64,000 nucleotides of DNA from Flaccisagitta enflata (lineage: Eukaryota; Chaetognatha; Sagittoidea; Aphragmophora), in NCBI GenBank assembly GCA_965153355.1, contig OZ231126.1:2170001-2234000 (forward strand), given 5' to 3'. Of the stretch, positions 43,378 to 55,264 are shown in pieces (positions within the stretch are counted from its first letter, which is position 1; the number at the start of each line of letters is the position of its first letter). The notes below the pieces were generated by a model. It did no database searches. It had not been told where the DNA came from and was given only the letters and a program-made list of their open reading frames with translations. A program made the translations under genes and the position numbers.

Positions 43378-46300
43378 ATGGCAGCCGCGGTAACGACGAC
43401 ACCGTCTCGACTGCTTCAGCGTCATCTGTGTATCTCACTTCGGTTTGAATCAGTGTCCGAGGTAAAAATCGTTTGCGCGCAATGAGGAACGACATCACTG
43501 CGGAAATGGAAGGATGCGGCGCCTTTTCGGCGCCGTTTCTACTGCACCGAAGGAACGAACGACTTTGACGACGCCGCCTGTGAATCGGATGGCGCTGTCA
43601 GGCCTTAGGGTAGTCTCTGACATTATCGTATGCAAGACAAATGGCGCTCGACTCGATGCCCGCGACCCTCTTCGTCGCGAGCGTCTTTGCTGCGTCGAAT
43701 CCGGCGCGAGTGGGACTCCATGCGTTTCTTTGATACGTAGAAAACTATCCAGGGGTTTTCCGTCCAGCACCGACATCGTGAGCAGATGCATAATGACATT
43801 GGGAATGCAAAAGACCCGTCAGCAATTCTCATGGAACAGTCTCCCAGCAACACCCACGCCGCCCGTGACAATGTTACCGGCGCTCGGACTCCAAGGATGC
43901 GAACGTCTTCGCCAAACCCCGACGGATCAGTATCTACCACTTCCGTCCCAGCGACATGATAACAATCTCAACTGGCGGCCAATTTTAAATCTGCCGCCCG
44001 ATCCAAGAAAGGAATGCCGTCCAATCAGCCAGGTATCGGATTTGGTCTCGAAAAGTGAACCTGCGCGTGCGTCTCCGATGGAGCAAGCTGACGACATGCT
44101 TGCGGATCTCGGCGACGCGGCGCTCTTGCAAAAGGCGTGGGATCATCAACGGATTGGCGCCGCAGGAGAGGGCGAGCGGCGGCCGTCAACAGGAGTGCTG
44201 AAGAGACAGATGGGGCAGGCAGTTGGAGGAGAAATGCGACAAGGCCGTCGGCTGATTGGCGATATGCAGCAGCAACAGCGGGAGGAGGAGCAGCGACAGC
44301 AGCAGGAGCAACAGCGGCAGCATCAGTTGCAGATGCAGCAGCTCAACAGCAGCGTCCCAGCTCCACGAGCAGGAGCAGCGCTCAGCAGCGGCGGCTCAGC
44401 GGCAGCGGCAAAGAGCTGTTGCGGCAGCAACGGTTGCAGCAACTCCAGCAATTTTGTCAGCAGAATCACCGGCGGCCTGGCTCAACAACAGCAGCAACGA
44501 CAACAGCAGCAACGACAACAGCAGCAACAACAAGAGCTGCGACAAGCGGCAATGCGCCTTGCGAACAACAACAACAGCGGCAAAAAGCGATGCCAGGGAA
44601 ATGCGCGCAGCAGCGGCGGCAGCAGCAACCTTCATGGCGCAATCCCAGCGGTGGTAGTGGATCCTCCAGCTTCAAACAACCATCTTGTCGAAAGCATGAG
44701 CGTCAGTGAGGAGACAGAAGAAGAGACAGCAACGCCTTGCAGATCAACGTCTGCGCGCGATGGCTGAAGGTGAAGGTGGTGGGGTAGCAACAGCTCCAAA
44801 AGCGCCGATCGCGGTGCCATTGGGATTCCAACAGCGAAGCTCATCACAAGAAGACAAAGAGTTATATAACAGAATGTGTAACTTTCGCCAGCAGCAGCAA
44901 CGAGATGAAGATAGAAGAGCAGGAGTATTCAGCAATGCGGCAGAAATGCAACGAAAGCACTGGAATAGCCTGAACGGCGGCGGCATTGGTGGAGCTTTAG
45001 AGCAGCGGGATGTGAAGCTTAGACAACTGTCTGAGCTGGACCAGCGGCAGCCGCAGCATCCGCCAAAAGACCGTCGATCTATCTTCAAATTTCAATCCGG
45101 GATTGTTCAGTGAACATACAACAGCGTCATGTGCGGTCAGTGGAAACGTCCGTCAAGCAGCCGATGCTGCAACGGCGCCGGTTGGAGCGGCGGCAGCGGC
45201 AAGGACAGCGCCAGCGTCAACTGCAGCAGCAGAATGAACAGCAACAGCGTCCTGACCAGCAACAGCAGCTTCAACATCAACAGTGGCAGCAGCAACGGCT
45301 TCAACAACAGCAACAGCATCAGGATCAGCATCATCAAACCCCAGCAGCAACGATTCTCCCTACCGCACCGGAAGTGATCTTCGAGAAGCAGATTGGTTCT
45401 GCTAGAAGGGAGACTGGTCTTCCCCATCAAGAGAAAAAGTCTTCCTTTGGCAGGCAGGTGATGCAGCGAGGAGCAATGCGCAGGAGGCAGAAGCAGGGCC
45501 GCTGTGAAAGTTGGCGGCAGCTGCAAGATAAAGAAAGAAGAAAAGTCGCTCAAGAGACTAACATAGTGGTTGCAGCCAAGGCGCGAAAATAAGCGCCTCT
45601 AGCAACGCCTCAAGCGGAAGTCATCCAGCAGAATCAACGTTTGCAGCAAGAAGTGGATAGTTTGAAGATGCAGATTCAGCAGAGAGACTTTGACCTTGCC
45701 GCAGCGAGAGCAGAAGAGAGACAACGAAAAGAAGAACAACAACAGCGACAGTACGTCCGCCAAGATTTTGATGCTCCCAGATTCCATCAAGATGATCGTC
45801 AACAACAAGTGAATCAGCAAGAGGAAGTTGGGTGGAGTGTAAAAACCACCAAGAAGAGATCTCCGGTAAAAGTCGGGGGTCAATACGCCTTCATCCAACA
45901 ACCCCCAGCGTATCATCAAGTGGAGCATCATCAAGTTAGCCGTCAACTTGAAGTCCATGTTCCAGATACGCAATCAGCCTGGACAGGTTTTTGGAAAGAA
46001 ATGACGTGCAATGATCTCATGCGAGCAGAGAAATTCGGCCTCCAAGCGGTGGGAAAACAAGACACGAAGCCTCTGCAGGAAGCTTTCATCCACACGACTT
46101 TTATGATATTATTGAAGAGAAGTTCAAAAGAATGCTGAGAAAGCATGAGGCTTGGCGCAAATGGACATCTTATTGGAATTGCCTAAGTAGTTTTGCTTTG
46201 GTCCGGCAAAAGAGATCATAGAAACTGCGGCTTGATTGATGCAACTGAAGCGACAGCAAGAGGAAATTGGCAGCGTATACTTAAAAATGGACGTCGTCTT

Positions 46301-46950
46301 CATGGCGAGGCGCTGCAACATTGCAGCGCTGTTCAACGAAGAAATAATCGCGGAGGCGAAAATCCAGTCGGCTGACCATGCAAGGCATTTCAATTTGTCT
46401 GCAAGGTTGCAAACAGCAAAGAAGAGTGCGAGGACCTGTGGAGAAGTCCAACAATGCCATCGTGACGAGCTGCTGCAGGAGATCCTCAACAAGAGGGTCC
46501 CTCATCTTGCTGATAAATTCTGGGAAAAGCAACTATGAAGCAGCCCAAAATGAATAATTATTTTCATTAAACAACTTGGTCAATATATTAAGTTTGTGGG
46601 CGGTATTCAAGCGCCTTAAAGCGCAAAACTGTAAAGCAACATCAGTGGCAGCAGTCGCAGCTACCAGAAAAGAAGCGCCATCATCATATGAAGATGCTTT
46701 GACCAAGGGCAAGCAAAAGTACGCAGTCGACGGACCGCTGCAACGTCTGCAGTGGAATGCATCAGACAGAAGAATGTCATCAACTGTTAGAGTTGGAAGT
46801 TGACGCGAGAGTCCAAAAGATCATGTCTCGTCGTCTTTGCTTCCACTGTCTCGCGCCAGAACACGGCAAAAGGATCTTGTGAACAGACCAAACTGCCAAA
46901 CCTGCAAAAAGCGGCATAACGATTCTCCTGGGCGCATAAGAAAAGAAAAG
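43378..46950 (+). pseudogene. gag of BEL copy A, frameshifted, glutamine-rich
   Basis: The start codon at 43378 aligns with the intact start in copy B, but a one-base loss within the first codons breaks the frame; the longest remaining frames are 417, 135, 160 and 165 codons. The 44.2-45.4 kb section encodes long Gln runs from CAG/CAA codons. A later coiled-coil-like stretch (QQEVDSLKMQIQQRDFDL) precedes the more conserved gag part. A zinc-knuckle remnant (LCFHC, then CQTCKK) is near 46830-46920. Confidence 0.8.
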
Positions 46951-47012
46951 AAAAGGAAAAGAAAATAAGCAGGGAAATAAAATGCCGTTAACTCACTTCA
47001 AAAAGTCAGAGG

Positions 47013-47640
47013 ATGCGGCTGCAGCCTTTCCAACAGCTCCGTCGACGAGCGGAGCAGCCATCTCTGGTGATCTCTTCTAACGTCACGTGGCATGACTGCT
47101 TGGCGCAGCACGTCGCAGTCCGTCTCTTCATTCGACGACGTTGTCAAGTCGATTGTTCAGTGACTATCATAAGCTCAATTCTTCGGGTGCGCAGAGGGCG
47201 ATTTACGCTATGATCGACTCAGGCGCTGATAGCAACGTGATCAGTACCAATGTCATTAGCAGTCTTCTGATTCCAACAAGCACATTGCAAATGACGGTGA
47301 TTACTGTGGGAAGTCATGTTGTTGAGACGTTTCATACGCATCATTACTATGCAATAAATTTAAACGAATATTGCGTCGACATCGCGACGCATTGGTGGGT
47401 GATTTGTTAACGAGTGAACACGACATTCCTCTCGCGACCTATCTGACCAACCTCGCCAGAAGGCATTAAATTTCCGAAGCTGAGGCGGTGTGATGATGAT
47501 CATCGGCGGGCGCTGTGCGGATACGCCAATAAACTCAAGAAATACGTAAAGGCCTTCCAGGATCTTTGTTTGACTTGTGAATGTCATTGGGATTTGGACT
47601 GTGTGGCCAGAGCAGGGCAGGGGAATGGGTGATATTGCGT
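47013..47640 (+). pseudogene. Aspartic protease of BEL copy A
   Basis: Frame at 47141-47410 includes AMIDSGADSNVIS, the DSGA active-site motif of retroviral-type proteases as found in BEL elements, followed by LLIPTSTLQMTVITVGSHVV. The frame breaks shortly after. Confidence 0.82.
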
Positions 47641-47899
47641 CGATCAACGCTATCGCGACGGATGACCTTGTCCTCCACTTGATAATATCGATACATCCTC
47701 TGACAATGCGTCCTCAACAGCAACATTGACCGCATCTTCTGCCATGACTTTGCATCATCAATGGTCTGCCAAGAGAGATGGGTGATTCTTGAAAATGTCA
47801 GGCGTGCCAAAGCGTTAGAGGAAAAGACATATTTTTGCCCAATTGTGAAAAGGCCCTTTGCTCCCGTCATGGAAATTCTGCGAGAAAATCATGGAGATT

Positions 47900-49440
47900 C
47901 TGAGAAGAGTGAAATCACGACCAACTGCGATGAAGCGACTCGGTAATCAACGTTTTTTCGCTTCAAAGCGTGATCCGGCAACCGAAAAGAGTGTTGTGAA
48001 ATCGAAGATTTTACGAGGCAGATGTGAATTGGGTGATGCGTCGGCGGCAGCGGCAGCGAAACCGCTGGTGCCCGCTTCATATTGTTGACTGCGCGAGCTT
48101 GCGTATGTCACGATGCGCATGTGGCCAGCAGGATCTCACTGTGATTTGCTCGTCGGTCAGGTGATGAATAGCTTAATGGACATCCTCATGGGTGCGTCAG
48201 TGGAAAGTAAGCAGCATGTGTGCTTTTAAAAGCGTTCTTCACCAGATCCCCGCGTCCATCCTGGCGACGCTGATCTGTTCAGATTCTTTTGGTTCAAAGA
48301 CCGTACTCTACGAGAAGCCATTTTGAATCTGTTCATGTCACATGTCTTCGGTAGCCAATCAAGCTCATTCGTCACGTCTTTCCCCGTCAGAAAGCATGCT
48401 GAAGTAATCCGGCCTAAAATATCTACAACGTCCCGGTCTTATTCGCTATGGTTTTTTATCGGCAGCCGGAAGTAGAGGAGTGAGGTCGGTGGCAGCACTG
48501 CAACTAAGAGTAGATTCAGTGTGATAACTGAAAAGTAAGGGATGATCTTGTGAAGTGAAGCAATGCGCTGAGTGATGATTGGAGTCAAGTGTAATCCACA
48601 TTCAGATAAGGCAGATGATAGCCGGCGAAGGTGTTGGGGCGTCTCATAGCTCCGGCGGAGAAGAACGTCTTTATTTCATCTCGACGAAGAATTCCAAAAC
48701 TCTTGAAACAAAAACACCTCAAATCCAATTGGTCTCTATACAGCGAAACTTTATGATCCATTGGGTTTTTGGAGCCCAAGAAGCTAACATACATCGGTGA
48801 CGTCATCTTCAACTCTGTCGTCCACAGGAAGTGGGATGGGATGCCTTGGAAAGAGAGCGTCGAGGAATCTTTCTTTCGCTATACTTCATCTTGGCCTCTT
48901 CTACAACAATATCGAATTGAACGCTGGTGGAATGGCGGAAAAGAGCGGCCGACAATAGCGACATTGCAGAGTGTCCAGTTATTTTTGCGATGCAGCTCTG
49001 GCGGATATGGAGCAGTTGCATATCGACGTCTGAAATCAGCCGAAGATGAAGATGTTCACATTCATTCATGCCTCCAAATATATCCCACTCAATCCAAAAC
49101 GTGCTTCTCATCACAACAGCGTTCCACGTGTCGAGATTGTATCCATAGAAAAAGCAGTGCAGCTCCAGCGCTTAGTCGGAAGGACCATCGACATGGACCA
49201 TCTCGTCGTCAGATACTGGTCTGATTCTGAATCTGCACTGAAGATGATTTTCAATCCGGCAAAACCAAGGCCTGTATTGTTCGTTAATCGTCTCTCCAAG
49301 ATCCATAGTGGGTCTGATCCTCAACAGTAGCGCTGGGTTGACTCGTCAAGCTGCTTGACGGACCACTGTAGTAAGCATCCAGGCAGCAAGCGAAAAAATG
49401 GCGTGTAATTCCATCACGGCCCTGCATTTTGCGTCTTCGA
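47900..49440 (+). pseudogene. Reverse transcriptase and RNase H of BEL copy A
   Basis: RT similarity to copy B is visible around 48160-48560 at the DNA level, but the reading frame is shattered and the YVDD catalytic box present in copy B is not preserved. RNase H-type sequence is readable at 49046-49330 (YWSDSESALKMIFNPAKPRP). Confidence 0.75.
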
Positions 49441-49699
49441 ATCAATGGCCAAAGAGCGAACTTGTCGCGGCGTGCCCTATTTCTGCAGGTCCGCCTTCGC
49501 TCTGTATGCGGCTGAAGTGAAAAAGAAACAAGTGGCTGTGCCTATACCTTCAACCGCTTCTGAGAAAATGGATGCAGGGAGTGCGGATTATCGGCATGGT
49601 TCTCATCGCAGTCAAAGGTAGGCGTATCCAAGGGCGAAGACCCGAGCAACAAAAGATCTCCTTCCTAAGCCGGAAGTAACGCAAGGCGTCGTGGAGGCC

Positions 49700-51037
49700 G
49701 CGCGCAAACAGCTCGTCAAGTCACCCCAGCGGCAACATTAGTCTGACGTCTTCGAACAATTGGAAGTGGGAAAAGTCTTCAAGCCAGAAAGCAATCGTGA
49801 CTTTATCATAAAGAGGTGGGAGATGCGGAAGCTGAACCCTTTAATCGACGACGGCGGCATCATACGCGTCGGCAGTCGATTGGAGAATGCCAACATCTCT
49901 CACGACGCTAAATTTCCCTTCATCCTGCCGCCAAAAGACGAAAATGTGAAATCGGTAGCTCGCCATTATCATCATAGCGATTTTCACGCGGGTGCAAAGC
50001 ATACATTGTGTCAATTACGCCAATTTGTGTGGATTACAAAAAGTCTTCAGGACGTCAAGAGCGTCGTCAACACGTGCTTTAGATGCCAGAAAAGAAGACT
50101 TTAAAAAAAAGAAGCATAGTGTAAGTAACCATCTATCAACAATCAATCCGGCGCCTGTCTTTGGGAGGGCTGGATTGGGCGTCATGGGGCATTTCATGGT
50201 AAAAATGAACGGGCGTGCTGATCACAAGGTGTGGATGGCAGTGTTGACCTGTTTTGTGTCTTGCCCCGTCCATGTGGGGTTGCTCTTCAACATGTCAGCG
50301 ATGCGATAGTGCAATGCAATCATCCGCTTTGCAGCAAGGCGCCCAGAATCCCGCCGTTTCACATCCAGATTGTGGAGGCAGATCTGATACGGCGTAACAG
50401 CATCCTCAGAAATAGAGCCGGAACCGCTCGTCAACTCCCGGGTAGCGGGCGCGGCCCGGTGGGATTTTATCACGCAGGGGCACTGTGGAGAGGTGTGGAG
50501 AAATAAATCAGCCTCTCTTTAGCGCCATCTTTATCCCATCTCCAGCAGTGCCATCCTCCCACGTCAGCGCCTTCCAACACTGCCGTCGTCGAGATTGAAG
50601 AATTCTCACTCGCCGTCCTCTAACAGCGCTCAGCGATGATCCCAATGACTCTGAGGCCTTACACAGTCATATCCTCAATCCATCAACATCCGGCCATGCC
50701 CTCTGGATCTGTGTGCAGCAAGGCGTCAATTACTGTGCGACTCATGAATTCAATGAGGCGTGCGCAATCGCGTGTGGATGATTTGTCAAACAGGTGAATA
50801 TTTGTCAACTTTCTTCACGCGCGAAGTAAATGGTCGAGATCCGAGAGAGACTTTAAGATTGATGATATGGTCATCGTCATGGACGCAACGCTACCTCGTC
50901 ACAATTGGAGCTTAGGGCGTGTCGCGGGCGTCGAGGGTTAGTCAGCCCATATCTGGAGGGCTCACATCCGGCGATAAGATGGAAAGATCGTGACGAAAGA
51001 CCACTTGAAGCACATGCGGCTGGAATTGGACTCATAA
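49700..51037 (+). pseudogene. Integrase and C-terminal domain of BEL copy A
   Basis: The frame at 49760-50104 holds the zinc-binding HHCC part (HYHHSDFHAGAKHTLCQLRQ ... CFRCQ). The core is fragmentary. At 50870-51037 the sequence ATLPRHNWSLGRVAGVEG resembles the C-terminal region typical of BEL polyproteins, with an internal stop, and ends at TCATAA. Confidence 0.75.
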
Positions 51038-51040
51038 AAA

Positions 51041-51374
51041 ACGCTAAGTTTTGAGAGAGAGAGAGAAAAAGGCGCATGGGCTGTCCATTAGTAACCATAG
51101 ATATGAGTGGTCAAATACTCTATAAACATTATGTTACAAAGAGTTGTTATTATTCATATTTGGTTCCCAATTATCAGTCTTTCATCTTTACTCTTCAATT
51201 ATCATTGTCATTCCACTTCGCATCAAAACCTTCAATTCATTCGCTCTGTCTATATGTACATGATACTAACCAAATCGTTCTTACCTTTATCAGTTTCTTT
51301 CCAATACGAACATTTAAAGCTTCACTTCAATGACGTCATTCCCGTCTCTGGGAGTCAGTTCGCATCTTGAAGTA
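51041..51374. other. Spacer between the inverted BEL copies
   Basis: About 330 bp beginning with a (GA)n run and TGGGCTGTCCATTAGTAACC, then AT-rich. It may hold the 3' terminal part of copy A (an LTR would be expected here), but no repeat of it was found at the 5' ends. Confidence 0.4.
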
Positions 51375-52503
51375 AGCTGGTCGAAATCGAATGTCCCGTC
51401 AACTTTTTGCGTCTGGCAAAAGCGGCGATAACGGCACGTCATACGGATCGCCAGATCTTCATCAAAACTCTTCAGCGGCTCGACTGCGAGAGATCTACAT
51501 CGGCGTGGGTCCGGGCGGAGGAAGGCTGTCCTCCCCCGGGCCTCAGAGTCATTTTGGATCATCACTGAGCGCTGTCAGAGGACGGCGATTGAGAATTCCT
51601 TCAACTTCGACAACAGTAGTGTTGAAGGCGTCGACGTGGAGGATGGCGCCGGTCGAGATGGAAGCAAGATGGCGCTTAAAGAGAGCGAGACGATTTTCCT
51701 CCCACACCCTCCACAGTGGGGTGTTCTATGTGATGAAATCCCACCGGTCGTGCCGTTGCACCCGGAGCTGACGCAGCGGTTCCGCTTTCCATTTCTTGAG
51801 GATATTATTTGCTACTAGATTCCTCGCCCCACAATCTGAAGTGAAACGCGATTCCTGGCGCCTTGCTGCAAAAGCGGATGATTGCATTTACCATCGCATC
51901 AAGGACATGTTGAAGAGCACCACATGGACGGCAGACACGAAACAGGTGAACACTGCGATCCACACCTTGTGATCAGCACGCCCGCTCATCTTAACTATGA
52001 AATGCCCCAAGACATCCAATCCAGTCTCTCCGAAGACAGGCGCAGGATTGACACGATTTGATGGAAGATTGGATATTTGCTGATTTATGTTCTTTTTAAA
52101 GTTCTTCTGGCATCTGAAGCACCAGTTGACTATGCATTTGACAGCCTGAAGACCTTTTGTAATCCACACAAACTGGCGTAATTGACACAATGTATGCTTT
52201 GCACCAGCATGAAAATCATTGTGATGATAATGGCGAATCAATGATTTTACATTCTTGTTTTTTGGCGGCAGGATGAAGGGAAATTTAGCGTCATGTGCGA
52301 TGTCGGTGTTTTCCAATCGACTGCCGACGCGAATGATGACCATCAGCGTTTACTAAAGGATTCACCTTCTGCATTTCTTTGTTTTTGACGATGAAGTCAT
52401 GACGACGTTCTGGTTTGAAGACTTTTCCCAACTCCACTTGTTCAGGACGCCTGAATAATGATGCCGCTGCATTGACTTGACGAGCGCTGCGCTGGGCCTC
52501 CAA
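51375..52503 (-). pseudogene. Integrase of BEL copy B, truncated
   Basis: The frame at 51888-52343 contains HYHHNDFHAGAKHTLCQLRQ and CFRCQ (zinc-binding HHCC) and continues to PAPVFGETGLDVLGHFIVK, the start of the catalytic core. Downstream core sequence is frameshifted, and similarity to copy A stops near 51375. Confidence 0.8.
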
Positions 52504-52686
52504 GACGCCTTGGCGTCACTTCCGGTTTAGGAAGGAGATCCTTGCTGCTCGTGGCCTCGCCTTGGGTATGTTTCTCCACCTTGACGGGCGATAAGAAACT
52601 GCGCTGCGATCCGCAACTTATGCATCCATTTTCCCCGAGAAGCTGCTGCAAGAAGTATCGCGTCAGCCACTTGTTTCTTTTCACTT

Positions 52687-54330
52687 TCAGCCACATACAG
52701 AGCGGCGACTTGTGCAGAAATAGGGCACGCCGCGATGTTCGTCTTTGGCCATTGATCTTCGGGAAGACGCAAAACTGCGGGACCGTGATGGAATTCGACG
52801 CCATTTTTCGCCTCTCAGGGCCTGGATGCCTCTGCTGCAGTGGTCCGCCGGGTTATTTGACGAATCAACCCAGCGCCACTGTTGAGGATCAGACCCGCTA
52901 TGGATCTTGGAGAGACGATTGGCGAAAAATACAGGCCTCGGTTTCGCCGGATTGTAAATCATTTTCAGTGCAGATTCAGAATCAGACCAAAATCTGACGC
53001 ATATGTTGTCCAAGGATGGTCCTTCCGACGAAGCGCTTGAGCTGCACTCCTGCGGATACAATCTCGACGCGTGGAACGCTGTTGTGATGAGACGCACGTT
53101 TTGGATTGAGTGGAATGACGTGAGATTTGAGTACGATGAATGAAATATGAACATCTCCATCTCGATTGACTTGACGCCGATATGCAACTGCTCCATATCC
53201 GCCTTTTGGAGCCGTACGCTTCATTGTTATTTTCAATGTCACCATTGTCACGCCGCCATTCCACCAGCGTTCAATTCGGTATTGCTGTAGAAGAGGCCAA
53301 GATGAAGTGTAAAGTGGGAAGAAGGATTCTCGACGCCCAAGCATAATCCATCCTACTTCCTGTGGACGACAGAGTTGAAGGTGTGCCTGCCGATGCATGC
53401 GCTTGGGCTCCAAAATCCCAATGGATCGTAAAGTTTGGCTTAGATGGAGACCAATTGACGAGGTGTTTTTGCTCTGAGAGTTTTTGAATCTCTCTGGCCG
53501 CAGATGAAAATGAAGACGTTTTCGTCTTCCGCCGGAAGCCATGAGACGCCCAACACCTTCGTCGGCACATCATCTTGCTTATCTGAGATGGGAATTGGCA
53601 CGTTCGGATCTCCATCCATCAGTTGCCGCGCATTACTTTTCCACTTCACAAGATCCATCCCGCCCTCAGCCATCGCCGCCACTGCATCCACCTTCAACTG
53701 CAGTGCTTCGTCGACCGAATCCTCACCCCCACTTCCGTCGTCGACGTAGAGGCCGAAACGAATAAGATCGTAGACGTTGTAGGGATACTTTGGATGGATT
53801 ACTTCAGCATGCTTTCGGACGGTGAAAGACGTGACGAATGAGCTGGATTGATTGCCGAAGACATGTGATAAGAACAGATTCAAGATGGCTTCTCGTAGAG
53901 TACGGTCTTTGAACCAAAAGAATCTGAATAAATCAGCCGTCGTCAGGATGGACGCGGATTTGGTGGAAAACGCCTTTATGTCACACATAAAGGCGATTTT
54001 CCACTGACGAAAACGCATGAGGATGTCCATTAGGCTATTCATCAAATTTGGGCCTCCGACGAGCAAATCATTGAGTGAGATCCCGTCGGTCGCCGCACGC
54101 GCATCGTGACATACGCGCGTTTTTCCGCGCACTTCGACAATATGAAGCGGCAAGTACCAGCGCGGCTTCTCAATGCCGGGTTGCCGCGCGACGTTGTCAA
54201 TCTCAATCGCTACCCCGCCTCGTAAAACTTCTCGATTTCACGGAAGACTCTTTCTTTGAAGGCTGGATCACGCTTGAAGCGAAAACGTTGGTTACCGAGT
54301 CGCTTCATCGCAGTCGGTCGTGATTTCACT
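52687..54330 (-). pseudogene. Reverse transcriptase and RNase H of BEL copy B
   Basis: A 237-codon frame at 53440-54153 includes RVCHDARAATDGISLNDLL and LVGGPNL (RT motifs of BEL type), FGLYVDDGSGG with the YVDD catalytic box, and KVLGVSWLP. A following frame (52687-53196) includes RFWSDSESALKMIYNPAKPR and DSSNNPADHCSRG of the RNase H region. Frameshifts near 53440 and 54200 break continuity. Confidence 0.85.
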
Positions 54331-54429
54331 CTTCTCAGAATCTCCATGATTTTTTCATGATGAAATTTCCATGTGACGGGAGCAAAGTACTTTTTCACAA
54401 TTGGGCAAAAATATATTTTTTCCTCTAAC

Positions 54430-55154
54430 GTTTTGCACGCTCTGACATTTTCGAGGGAATCACCCATCCTCTTGCGAGACGATTGATGATGCAAAGTCAT
54501 GGTAGAAGATGCGGTCGATGTTGCTGTTGAGGACGCGATTGTCGAGGATGCGATCGATATTATCGTTGAGGACGCGGTCATCCGTCGCGATAGCGTTGAT
54601 CGACGCAATATCTCGTCCTCTTTTGCCCGTTTTTCCACATACAGTCCAACCGAATAGACATCTAAAGCAAGTCAAAGATCCTGAAGGCCCTCGACGGATT
54701 TCTTGAGCGACGGCGGCATCCGCATGCGCCGCTCCGATGATCATCATCACACCGCCTTCAGCTTCTGGAAATTTTACGCCTTCGATGTGAGGTTGGTCAG
54801 ATAGGTCGCGGAGAAAAGGAGGAATATCGCGTTCACTCTAACAAATCACCCACCAATGCGTGCTGATGTCGACGACGATTCCTCGTCGACCGATTGCATG
54901 GTGAATGATGCGATGAAACGATCCTCAACAACATGACTTCCCACAGTAATCACCGTCATTTGCACTGTTTTTGTTGGAATCAGAAGACTGCGAATGACGC
55001 TGGTACTGATCACGTCGCGATCAGCGCCTGAGTCGATCATAGCATATATCGTCCTCTGCGCACCCGAAGAATTGTTTAATATAGTCACTGGAACGATCGG
55101 ACGGACAACGTCGTCGAATGAAGAGACGGACCGCGACGCGCCGCCGCCAGTCAT
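54430..55154 (-). pseudogene. Aspartic protease region of BEL copy B
   Basis: AMIDSGADRDVISTSVIRSL at 54950-55030 gives the DSGA motif. A second frame around 54600-54750 reads VMMMIIGAAHADAAVAQEIR and LFGWTVCGKTG, matching the end of the BEL protease region. A small expanded block of GATCGATNNTGTTGAGGACG-type units (54500-54600) has been inserted or amplified. Confidence 0.8.
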
Positions 55155-55264
55155 GCCGCGGGTTAGGAGAGATGATTTCCGCTGATTGGCTGCTCCGCTG
55201 CCGACGGAGCTGTTGGTGCTGCTGCAGCCGCATCCTCTGACTTTTTAAGGGAGCCAGCGGTACT

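Larger units (their letters stand above)
42405..51040 (+). mobile_element. BEL/Pao-type LTR retrotransposon, copy A (decayed)
   Basis: Contains, in order, leader, Q-rich gag with zinc-knuckle remnant, DSGAD aspartic protease (BEL-type), reverse transcriptase, RNase H, HHCC integrase and the C-terminal integrase-associated domain. This order and the protein types are those of BEL/Pao elements. Frameshifts and stops break every gene. Homology to copy B runs from about 42405 to about 50680. Long terminal repeats could not be identified: the leader is not repeated near 51 kb. Confidence 0.85.

Noticed and set aside
51041-51374. 3' LTR of BEL copy A
   Set aside because: Expected here, but the sequence does not recur at either 5' end within what I could compare; no LTR is called.
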